NCBI GenBank assembly: GCA_030141605.1
Contig: JAQGDQ010000045.1
Coordinates: 310,001 to 374,000 of the forward strand
Origin: Tubiluchus corallicola
Lineage: Eukaryota; Priapulida; Priapulimorpha; Priapulimorphida; Tubiluchidae
Length of the DNA: 64,000 bases
Reading direction: 5' to 3'
In this document: piece after piece, positions 41,901 to 53,900 of the stretch
Position numbering within the stretch: the first letter of the stretch is position 1
How the letters are laid out: each line of letters opens with the position of its first letter
The notes under the pieces: generated by a model
Told to the model about the DNA's origin: nothing
Databases searched by the model: none
What the model saw: only the letters and a program-made list of their open reading frames with translations
Translations under genes and position numbers: made by a program

Positions 41901-44900
41901 GCAATCCCTCTGTTTATAGAAAAAATTAAAGCAGAATATGTTTATAACATTGTTAATTACATCAAACTTTTAAGTAGATGGTTTGCGTAAAGCAGATTAA
42001 AATATGAGCAGTTTTCATCAATTTTACCTGATTTGAATTTATACCTTACCGAAAAAAGGTAAAATATTTGACGAGACTAATATTTGCAACATTTCTTTAT
42101 CAGCATTAAAGTTTTTTTGCTATGATTTCTTTTACAATATGCAATAAATTTTGCATTTATTAATGTGTGATTGTGTAATGAAATGTTGCATTTTTTATTT
42201 CACTTTATGAAAATAAAAAACTAAAATTTTGCTATTAAACATTTTTGACTAATATTTCACTATCTTTTTAAACAGTACTATTGCTACTTACTATTATGAA
42301 CTAGTGATGACTATAAAATTTGCTTTTTAATGTCACTGATGATTAATTCTGTCTGAAATGCTTCTGTGTCCTGAGATTTTAATTCACTGTTCATTTTTTT
42401 GATTTTGCCAGTTAATTCATTGATTCCTAAATCACAGGTAAACAATATGAGCTTTCAACCCAACATTCAAGGTGAGCCACTACAATTTAGCATAACTTCT
42501 CGAAATCCAGTCGTGGGTGATCAGGAATATTTGTGCCAAGCTGTCTCTCAAAAGTCAAAAGATCAGTGGGTCACCACCATGTCGACTATCCTACGAAATC
42601 AGCAGGACTTTCTACGGGCGTTACAGCATCCGATAGCATATCAGAAAGAGCAACTGAGTCGCGAAGCGTAAGTAGCTAGTAGAATCAAATTTAAACTTTT
42701 AGTTTCTAAATGTTTAAGCTTGTTTTTTCATACTCTTAGATATCAATAATTGTGTCAGACTGCTGATGAATAATCAGTAACCACAAACTCATTGTAGACA
42801 TTTGTTTGTGATTGTTTAGCCCGACATTAGTGAGAAGAATTTGATTACCAATTTCATTTATAGTGAAATCAAGATGTAATCTAGCCCGAGAAAAACCCTA
42901 TTGTTATAGTATGTAGTAAAGACTTTACCGTGTTTATAGATTGAGTTCTCACCATATATGATTACCCATTTCTAGATATTTGGTGTTAATATCAGTCATG
43001 CTACTGGTGCTCAAATCTTCAAACTCGTAAAATATGAGAAGTTTCAATGTGTGGAGAATATGATTTCCATACATATTGTAGTATGTACAGCCTGTTGAAA
43101 CTGTATTAGTCTGAATGACACCATCTGAATGATTACCCATTTCTAGATATTTGGTGTTAATATCAGTCATGCTACTGGTGCTCAAATCTTCAAACTCGTA
43201 AAATATGAGAAGTTTCAATGTGTGGAGAATATGATTTCCATACATATTGTAGTATGTACAGCCTGTTGAAACTGTATTAGTCTGAATGACACCATCACAT
43301 GCTGATTGTACAAATTAGACACCATCGTAAATTGTCGCACAGTAATAAACACCATTCCCTGTTGTTTTACACTGTTTTGGTCTTATTATAAGTCAACATT
43401 GCAAACAGTAAGTAAAGTCGAACAGCTGAAGGTTCAGCAACAGCTGATTACACTATTACGCCTAACAATTATGATCTCTCTGAACTTTAAATGTTAAAGA
43501 TTATGTTAGGATATATTTATTGCATGGCGACCCACATGGTGTTGGTTGTGTGTGATTACTTTAGTCATAGGCCTCTAAAGCATAGTATAGTATCATTCAT
43601 TTTAGGGCTGGCTTGAATCTAATGGGAACTAGTGCATCATCATTGAAGTTCAACAGGAAAACAATTTCTTCTTATTCACATTCAGCATCAGTTGCAAACA
43701 TGGAGGCGTCTGCATTACGGGCTCGCAACCAGACCGAACAGCAGTCTCGCGGCAAGAAAAAGGTACTCATTCGACAAAAATAAATGTGGAAAACTGACTT
43801 AAACGTAAAAACTCATTATTTTTTTCCTTATATTAATATTATATTTTCTTCTGAAAACTCCAAGCGATTGGCCACTTTGTTGAATAAAATTGTACTTTTA
43901 TAATTGTTCATTTGATTCATCTTACTTTCTCACTGTAATGCATTACTGCTTACCTATAGTGGTAGTTGTAATGCTGTTTATCCAACTTACCATTTAACTT
44001 TCTTTATTTGTAAACATACATTAATACTAAGCGTTCGTAAATTAATCAATTAGTCATACACTTAAATTGTCCCATAATAAAATTTTATATACCAATACAA
44101 CAATATGTTTATGTTTATGTACAACAGACATACTTTTATTAACGTTTCTTTCAAAGCCTTACTGTTTTCTTTAGCTTGTAACTGCCCTTACTCGTTTTTC
44201 TATAATAATTACGCAACTAACTCGTAACTTATAAAAATCTGCACTTTATATTTTACTCTCTTGTTGCAAGTCTAAACGACTCTTACATTGTTCTTGCACT
44301 GCAGTTACTAATTATTTTACTAACATCAGTGCCACAATCACTAACTCATTTTACAGTTTCAACTCAAGTGGAGTCGTTCTTTTCATGCTCAGGCTAGTGC
44401 AAGTCAGTCAGATCCAGCAGCCAACACTATGACAGCATCTAGTTCACCAGGGCCAAATCTGATTCAGGCAAAAATGCCCTCCATGTCTGAAGAAATTGGT
44501 GACGACTCATCTTTAGGTAAGTTGGCTTCAGAGAAGCAACCAAAAGCGAATACTGTGGACAATGTCTGTAATATAACATTTATTTAACAATTGTCAAGTT
44601 ACTAGCTACGAGGGATGATTCCCTATTGATAGGCCTCTAGTGGTTAGCATATTTGTCCGGAAGATGAGTTTCGGTTCATGTCGCTGGAGGTCAATATTTT
44701 TCAGGATTTTTAACTTAGTATTGGTTTTTTGTATTTGTTGGGTTGTACTAGAGCAAGTTGTAAAGTCACTCTGGTAAAAATAATATAGCTCAGTTAGCCT
44801 ATTTACCTTATCCTTATTTACCCCTTTTAACAAAAAAAAAATCATTGTCTACATTCTGTTAAAAATGCACAAGTGATAATCATCCTTAAATATCTATAAA

Positions 44901-47900
44901 TTCGGAACACAAACTTCTTATGTGGCTATGTGTGTTGCAGAACTTTGTACAATCTAGATTATAGTGCTTAGGAAAGTACTATGAAAAATTAGCATTAACA
45001 TAGTTTACACTTCATATATCTGCAGTTTCTGACATTTTTTATCAATTTAGGTAGCGTAAAGCGTCGTGAGCAGAGGCAAAATTCTGTTCCTTGCATGGCC
45101 AGTACTGCTTCGCCACAGAACAATCGTCGGAAAGTGTTTGACGATATGAAGAAGTCTGTCCGACCAAAATCAAAAACAGAAGATTCTGAGTTAGAGGGCT
45201 CAACAATACCAAAGTAAGAATGCTGCTGTTTTCTGCAATATTTTTTTAATAATCTTCAATGACAGTAATTAGTCATTGTTTTGAAAATTGTCTGTGTGTT
45301 GTGCAAGTTGCGTAGTTTGTACCTCTGATTTTTTTTGTGCCAGTCTTTAAATTGCTTAACCTCTCACATTGTGTAGGCTTTTTTTTGTAAAATATGAATA
45401 TAATACGAATATTTATAGCTAACTGGTGTATTGGTGTTTTTTGCATACCTTTAGTACTCATAGTGTACCTGATCTGGCACTAGGAGACTCCAGCTCATGG
45501 GCACAAGAACCATTCGATGTAAAACGGCGTTCAGCCGGCGACTGTGATAAAGTTGAATCTGCTGTAAGTTATACTCACATTTTCAATGCAACGTCTGGAA
45601 AGACTTGTTTCTTGACCCACATTTGTAAAATATTTACATTTGATTCGTGTAACGAAATTATAATCTATTATTGCAACAGCTAACTAGTTGTTTTAGATTG
45701 TTTTAGATGAATTAAATAATAGAGGTTTTCACATTGCACAAGTTTCGTGCTGAATTGTATGCTTCTAATAACATTGTTAAACAGTTTTGGTCACTGAGGC
45801 CATTTTGAACTATATACAGCACCTTCGTTTTATGTTTTAAATACAGTTGTATATAGAAAACTCTTTTGACATATTTTATTAAAATGATGTGATTACAGTT
45901 TTGTCAAATACCCTGATATTTCTCAGTTAATAACTGGCATCTTTGTTGCTGTAGTCTTCACTAGCAAATGTGATCTGTGATTATACTGCTGTGAAAGAAG
46001 ATGAAGTATCTATTAGCAAAGGTGAAGTTGTACAGGTATGAATCATGTTCTTCACATTTTCACTATTTCTGTTATGCAAAAGTTTTATATGTAACAGTTT
46101 AAGCTTGGAAAGAAAAGTTGATAAAAGTTGTGGAAAAATCTCGATGCATGTGCAAAAGTAAATGCACTTTCTTTTGGGAATCTTCCAGCATTAGCATTAA
46201 TATGTGTTACACAGCCTATACTGTATATTTTAAATATGTAGTTAAAATAGATGTTATTTTGTAGTAATCTTCCTGGAAAAGGGAGAACATATTTTATAGA
46301 ACTTGCCTCTTTTTTGTGTAATACCAGAAATTCATTTATTGTGATTTCCCACTTAACACTATCTCTCGTAAATCTCATGGAAGTAGGCATTTTTTGTTTT
46401 TAAAGGCATGAGATTAGTTCCTAAACCTTCAGACTGGGCTGAATACATTTTGTGAAACCATTAACCTAACCCTACTGACTTAGTAGTCCCAAGATGGGCT
46501 TTGAAACTTGAAGGTTTTTATCACCAAAAAAACCTTAACTTTACATTAACTCTTGTCAAGCAGCTGACACATTAGTCACATCAGTCCATTATTTTTGTTC
46601 TGCAAACAAACATACTGTATGTGTACACATGCGACTTTAATTTTCAAATTTGTATTGTTAGGTAATCGCTACTAGTCCACACAACATGTGTTTAGTTTAT
46701 AAACCAGCAAGCAACACATCACCAGCTGCTGAAGGTTGGGTACCGGCTCATCTGCTAGCATACCACATCAAAAATGGTGATGGCAAGTATGTATCAATAC
46801 ATTTCAATAATTTGTTTAGAAAGAGGTATATAGGTTTGCATGTGTTTGCAAAAGTTTATTCACTTGCCAAGATTCATGTTTCAACAGCAGTCAGTTAAAT
46901 GCAGATTTCTGTTCTCTTTAAAAGAGTGTGCTTTAACTGAGTCTGTCCAATTTATGTTTTGCAGAAAATCTTCCTGGTTTATTTCTAAATCTAAGTCGAA
47001 GAATCGAGAAGCTAGTCCTGCAAAAGAAAATAGCCATGATAACACATCACGATCAATACGTGATCCGTCTCCATCTGGTAGAGTTAACATGCAGGTGAGA
47101 AAGATTTCTGATATTTTAGTTCATCTACCATAATATTTTCTGGCACAGACATTTAAAAAAATAGGTGCTAAAGACATTAAAAAATTCAAGAAGCTTTCTT
47201 AAGCCATCTTATAATGACAATATACATTTGATCAATGTTTTATTTTTTAGCGAACTTGTTTATTTCGATTTTTGTCGAAAAATTTTCTGTTCTTTTTGAA
47301 GTTTTACTGACTTATTGTGTTATGTTATTCTTTTTGTGGCAATTAAAATGCTATATGTTATAGTTCAATAAGATGTGCACTGTGACTACATACAATAACC
47401 ATTTAGTGATTGGCTACTTCCAAATGCAAACATTTTTTATCTACACGAAAAATGGGATGCTAGTTAAAGTTTACTCGCATATCAGTCTGTATTGTAAAAT
47501 TAATAACCATTTAAAAATCCCTAAGATATTTTGTGAAAATGGAAACTGTATGTGAAGGTTTAGTAATTTTTGTTTCAATTCTTTTTAAAATCTCTGTTTT
47601 TAAAATGCTTTTGTGAGTGTAATAATAATATAAGTAAAGCATAACAAAGCAGGCTTACACCCTCATCCAGCCGTAGCATGAAAGGCATCAAGTAATAATA
47701 AATAAAATTATTATTATAATTATTTTATTGAAACTGCAGGTATTGAATCATGATATGTCTCCAGAATTCATAGATCCTCTGTCAAATACTACTGTTCATG
47801 TTCGGGAAACAGCCACACTTACCTGTAAAGTCTGTAGCTATCCTCGCCCAGTTATAGTATGGAAGGGACCGAATGATAAACCAGTAACAGGTACAGTTTT

Positions 47901-50900
47901 TTTATAATACAATATTTGGTTTTCCATTGAACATTTACAAGATTTGTACTGTTTAAGTGCTTAAATAATTTAATAGGTGTTCTTTAGTTGCCAAAATATT
48001 TTTGAAAGAGTTTAATTACTTTGGAAGTTTTTATGAAAATTATTAATTCAATTTTGATACCAAACTTGAAAGACAGGAAATGTGAAAAGTCGGACAGCAG
48101 CCTGAATTTGAACTAGAGACCTTCTGCTTACACTGCTAATGTGAGTACTAGGCCACTGCATTCCTCAATAGTCAATGCAGTCTAAAGTTCATCCCTTATA
48201 GGTAACCAACGAAATTCAGTATTTTCATTGTTAGACCACTCACACTAGGTTGATTCTAACTAATTACTAATTTAACTAACAATTCTAACTCATAGAAATT
48301 TCTGGCTGAATATTAATCATAATAAAAAAAATTACACTAGTTATTTATAATCACTCTAATGTTGGCAGTCTAACATTGAAAATGCTGAATTTGGTTGACT
48401 ACCTATGTGGGGTGAACTTTGGACTGCTTTGACTTACTGGGGGAATGTGGCAGTCTAGTGACCTAAGGCAGTTTGCATGGTAAGCATAAAGCCCTTAGTT
48501 GGACAAAAAATGTGGGCTACATTCCAATTTTTTCACAATTTCTATCTTTCAAGTTTGGTATCAAATATTAAATAATTGAGTTTGTAACATAATTAATAAT
48601 AATCTTGTCATTAAAATTCTAATAAACAGTTTTTTATGAAAAATTGTAGATTGAAATTTCCCCACAACATGATTCTGTTGATTCTCGTGCAGTATTTGTT
48701 AATGTGTTTACTTTTACTTCGCATAGCTTGCACTGGTATAAATACTGGTTATTCATCAGACGGCCTAGCCACACTCACTATATACAACTGTGCTCAGGAT
48801 AATTCAGGACACTATAGTTGCAATGCTAAGAATGAGCTGGGCTGTGCACAAACTTCTTGTGTTCTTACAATATTAGGTAAGGTGTCACACCTTTTTGATT
48901 GTATAGATAAACTTTATTTATCTCTTATTTTAAGTAAATTTACAAAACTGTACACAACTGATAACAATACTTGTGTTTATTTGGAAAATTTATCATAGTC
49001 GTAGTTCACAATGTACTTGAAAAATTCATCTGTCACTTTAATGTTATGTTTACTCATCATTTTTTTTGTTAGATAAGCCTTCATGCCCTGGAACCCCCTC
49101 AATAGTTGAACAAGTAGGTACTTCAGTTAAATTAAAATGGACGCCACCCAAGAACACAGGAAACGCAACTATAACTGCTTATACTGTAGAATATACGGAA
49201 CAAGGTAATTGTGACTTTGTCCAAAGTTTGAGTGAATTATTGCTTGTTATTCGTATTTCAGCAACTGTCGTACACACTGTACTAGTAGAGCTGGACCAAG
49301 AAATTGCCAGTATTCTTAAAAGAAGTGAAAATGCCTATTAAGTCTTAAACAATTCTTTATTATTCCTTGTGCACTTTCATCCCTCATAGAGTTCATCTGT
49401 TGCACACAGAGATACAACAATAAAATTTACAGGTAAAACTACATATAAAATGAATATGTAATTTTTATTATGGTATCTCTCTGTGCAGGTGAGGGCAAAA
49501 ACTCCTGAGGAAGAATAAAGAATTGTTTAAAACTTTATGGCCATTTTCACTTCTTTAACAGTTATGACCATGGCAAGTCTCATAAGAGCACTATCCTTGT
49601 GCCAGTATCCTTATTTTGTCTGGTGTCTGAAATGTGTTTTACTGTTGCACAAGAAGCACAAATTATAAGAGTGCAATAACTGGCTTATTACTTTAAATAC
49701 TGTTATTCTGGAGACTTTTTGGCTGCATTAAAAGCCGGTCAATGCTAATTTGCAGGTACTGGAGTTTGGCAAGCTGCAGTTGCATTTGCTCCAACCACAA
49801 CACAGTTAGTGGAGTACCTTACTCCTGGTACAAACTACCAGTTTCGCTGCAGCGCTAACAACATAGTTGGTATAAGTGAACCAAGTGAACCTTCGGCCAT
49901 TGTCTGCATACCAGCTTCTGCAGAAATACAGAGTTCTTCCAAGTCACGAGTTGAATGGAAGACTTGTTTTAGTAAAGATTATGTCGAAGTGAACGAAGTT
50001 GGCAGGTAAGAAATTCTCAGTATATATGACAAAGGCTAAGCAACACTGAGGTTGATCAGTGAATGGATGGTTAACTGCCAAGTTCAGTACTCGTTCTGGG
50101 AAGTTTTATTCACCATGCTGATTCTTACTTGTTACTTCATATATAGAGGATATGTTTACCAACTGAACATGACATTAATGTCATTAGTGTCTCATCTTAG
50201 AACATTAGCTTTGATGTTGAGTGAGGCTGTAGTTCTGCTACAATGTCTATGTTAAGTAAGCCTTCCATTAAGTCTTGGATTTTTGCTTGCATTGTCAAAC
50301 TGAATAAAAAAATGCATTTTGCTCGATTTTTGTGAAAAGGACTACTTTCAGTATCACTATTTTCTCATTTTCAGGGGTAGGTTCTCAGTAGTTAAGCAAG
50401 TGGTGCAGAAATCGTCTGGATTAGAAGCTGCAGCAAAATTTATCAGTAAAAAGCTATCCAGCGTCGAGCCTGCTGAGAACGAATTTAGTATACTCAGTGG
50501 TCTTCAGCACCTACATCTCATCCCAGCTGTAGATACATACGAAACTTCGTCCAGTTACATCCTTATTTTAAAAATGTAAGTTGTTTAGTATTTATGTTTG
50601 GAATAACGTAAACAGAAAATGTAATGTCAAATGTAATAATTGCTTCTCCAGTGCATTTTTTGTGTTTTTGTATTTTTGTTGCCAAGTAATTATTTCATGA
50701 ATTAACTTTGGACAAGACAGGCTGACATTTACTTGCCTTTATAAGAAGTAGTATTAATGATTGTAAGTAGCGACATTCATATGCATTACTTCTATTTTTC
50801 AGGGTTCCCGGTGAACGTCTGCTAGACTGGCTTTGTCAGAAGCCTCTGTATGACGAGGTTCAGATAAAGACGTACGTTAGGCATTTACTAGAAGTAGTGC

Positions 50901-53900
50901 AATACCTGCACAATTGCCGTATTGCTCACTTGGACATCAAGGTAATAATGAGCTAGCGTGCATGTTTGTTTCTTTTTTGTTTTGCTAGTAATGAGAGACT
51001 TGCTTGGCAAATCCTGCGGCTTTTTGGCATTGTTTGTTGTTAGCCGTTAAGAGACTGACAGCTCATGTTGTGTGGTTGTTATAGGTATTTGTCTGTTATA
51101 AGATCATTTTCAAGCTATATTAGTTGCCTTAGTGTGTTACTTTTTGCTGTGTCCTTGGTCATCAAGTCACACCACAAGCTTATTAACAGATAGTACAAGA
51201 AACACCTTTTTATCTTTGCACTATAAATTAGGAAGCCTGCTTAAAACAGCCATTTTGCTGCCTAACTAGTTCTCTAATTATTTAATCAATCTCTGCTAAA
51301 AATTGCAATATTAATATGATTTTGTTAAAGCAATGCTGCTTTTGTTTCAGCCTGAAAATTTACTGATAGATCTGTCGCAGACATCACCACTGCTCAAACT
51401 AGTAGATTTTGGAGATGCTCGTCATATATGTAATAACTATTATGTACATCCGTTGTTGGGTAGTCCGGAGTTTGCTGCACCCGAGCTGGTACTCGGTCAG
51501 CCGGTCAGCCTACAGACAGACATGTGGTAGGTGTCTCTTTTCTAAAGTCGAGTAAAATTTGTCTGATTGCTCTACGAAATGCTTTTGTTTTCAGTATTTT
51601 CAGTCTACTTCTGTCAATGCACTTGGCAAAGTTAGCCTGTGCACTGTTAAAATAATGTAATGAATTATTGATAACATCCCACTAATTATAGTTATCAAAT
51701 AAATGGGTTTATTTGCCATCTATTTCTGCCATTAAATTATTTATGCATTAAATAGTAAACCTTTCTGATGGAATCATTTGCATTGCCTGTACTCTCTTGA
51801 CGTTTATGAGTTATTTATTTTCTTTAAAAAGGTATATTGTCACTAGTAATGGAAAACTGATTTTTGTTCATTTTCATGCTCTGTTTTTTTTCCAAAGATT
51901 TACTGCCTTTTGGGGGAAAAACAAGACGGAGGTTTAAAATTGTTGCTTTCATTTTTCTTTAGGAGTGTTGGGGTTGTGTTATACGTTTTACTGAGTGGGG
52001 TCTCCCCATTTCTGGATGAATCAGTAGAAGAAACCTGTTCAAATATTGCGCACAATGACTGGTCATTTCCTGACACGTATTTTAAGGATATATCTGACGA
52101 AGCAAAGGAATTAGTTTCTAGTCTGTTAATATCTGAAATCAGGTAACTGCTGCAACTGCCTTTTTTGATTTGCTAAATTGTTGCACTTTATTACTTTTTA
52201 CAATCATAAAGCAAGTGCATTTGCCTTGATTTTACAATCTTACTTACTTCCCGTTCCTAAGTGCACAAAAGTCCCAGTTTTGAAGTGTCATTCTTATGTT
52301 ACCACATGATTGCTTAGTATTCTTTTTCTTAACATCATTAAAATTTATTAAAATTTACTCTGTTATAAAATACATTGTTTATTTTTGTACACTATTTATT
52401 TTCAAAAATGTGATATGAATTTTTTCCCTTCAGTATGCGACTAGTAGCACAGAAATGTTTAGAGATGGGGTGGTTCACACGAGCATCAGCTGGCTGTAGC
52501 TCTCCAACTTCTCCCATTGGACATCCGCTATCTACCACCCGGTTACAGGCTTTTATTGAAAGGCGAAAGCATCAAGTAGGTTTTATAGTTAAGTCAAGCT
52601 TTTCTTACTCTTAAATACTCACTTAAAAATAACATGAGTAACATAATGAAGCATCCTGGTCAAGTTCTTCCTGATGGCTTCAAATGTGGTGTTGCTGTGT
52701 ATGATGTCGTGTTACCTTGTTAAACTTGTAGTTTTTTATTGGTCTTACAGATACAGTGCTTAAGACAGAGATATGCTTGCTGTATTCACGGCAATTATAA
52801 TAAATAAATTATTGCATTACACATGTAATGTGTCATTTTGCAGTTGAGTATTAATAATGACTGGTGTGACTTTGAGATGGGTAAAAAATTTTCAGAAGTC
52901 ATTTTTGATTGCAATTTTTTGTTGTTATTGTTCTACAGGTTTGATTGTTACTGTTAAAGTTGCGTGTTGTGCATTCATTATTTCTGGTAAAACTTCAATC
53001 TTATAATGTTCTAATAATACAGTTTTTAAAGCTTTTGCTAAGTCTGTAATTTGCTGAATGTGATAGCTGTGTTTTACAACTTGGACTACTTTACTTCAGC
53101 TTAATTCACATTTGAAGGGTGCCAATTGTAATGTTTTTTCTACAATTGCTAATATTTTTCATAGATTTCCATCTATGGAAAAGCTCTAATTACTATCCAA
53201 TGATTTCGTACATCACTTTCAGCTATTCTCTTCATTAAGTTACACTAACATATTAGTAGTTGCATTAATATTTTACTCAATTTCGGTATTATGGTTTACT
53301 AATAAATTTATTCTGTATGTTTGTGTCACAGCTGCTGGAGATATGGGAAGATGAGGGTATGATTTTTAACATTAACATCTTGTTTTGTTCTATGGCTCAG
53401 TTTGTTTCTTTCTGCTAGTGGGATATCAACAATAATACGCATATAGTCAGTTTTCAGTCACGCACTGCATTTTTCTGATTTTTTCTTTTAAACTGCTTGA
53501 TTTTTATGCTCACTTCTTTTCTGCCTAGGCAAGTCATTTTTGCACTAATGTCCTACATTATATTCTGCATAGATTCCTTATTGATACTTATGTTTACAGT
53601 ACTGAAGTTTCTCATACTGTTCATTTTTAGAAATTTCCATTTTATATGAATTACATAAATACAGACAAAGTTCTTAGACCTTTCAAATGAACAGATTTCT
53701 ATAAAGTCGTATATATGCCACGGAAAAAGATTATTGTAGTAGTATTGCAAATCATACTTTATTGCCCAGCGTGTCAATTTCCATAATCTTTTCTCATCGT
53801 TTTCTCTAGATTTTCAGAAAATTTATGTAGATATGTTCAGTTCACCAGTTCTACTTTTTTTTACTATTTTCTGCTGCTTGTTTAACTGTTAAGAAGTCTC

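Larger units (their letters stand above)
41025..42437 (+). other. trio: trio introns 10 to 12
   Basis: Introns 41025-41165, 41295-41664 and 41845-42437. Intron 10 is the shortest in the gene (141 bases). Nothing besides splice signals was recognised. Confidence 0.6.
43763..45954 (+). other. trio: trio introns 14 to 17
   Basis: Introns 43763-44356, 44517-45050, 45214-45454 and 45564-45954. Intron 15 holds the tRNA-like piece at 44609-44710; the others show nothing. Confidence 0.6.
46036..47739 (+). other. trio: trio introns 18 to 20
   Basis: Introns 46036-46661, 46787-46964 and 47095-47739. Intron 20 ends with an AAT/ATT-rich simple tract (47691-47729) right before the exon 21 acceptor. Confidence 0.6.
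48877..50802 (+). other. trio: trio introns 22 to 25
   Basis: Introns 48877-49072, 49205-49755, 50006-50374 and 50576-50802. Nothing recognised other than splice signals. Confidence 0.6.

Noticed and set aside
42949-43245. 98-codon - strand frame with an internally duplicated peptide
   Set aside because: The duplication is the 171-bp intronic tandem repeat, whose length is a multiple of three; no coding features.
46840-47133. Longer version of exon 20 reading through from the intron
   Set aside because: The TTTTGCAG acceptor at 46964 and the phase from exon 19 fix the exon start at 46965; the sequence before it is chance read-through.
53332-53356. 25-base microexon between exons 29 and 30
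   Set aside because: With the donor at 53357 it would be 25 bases long and break the frame into exon 30; kept only as a possible alternative last exon.
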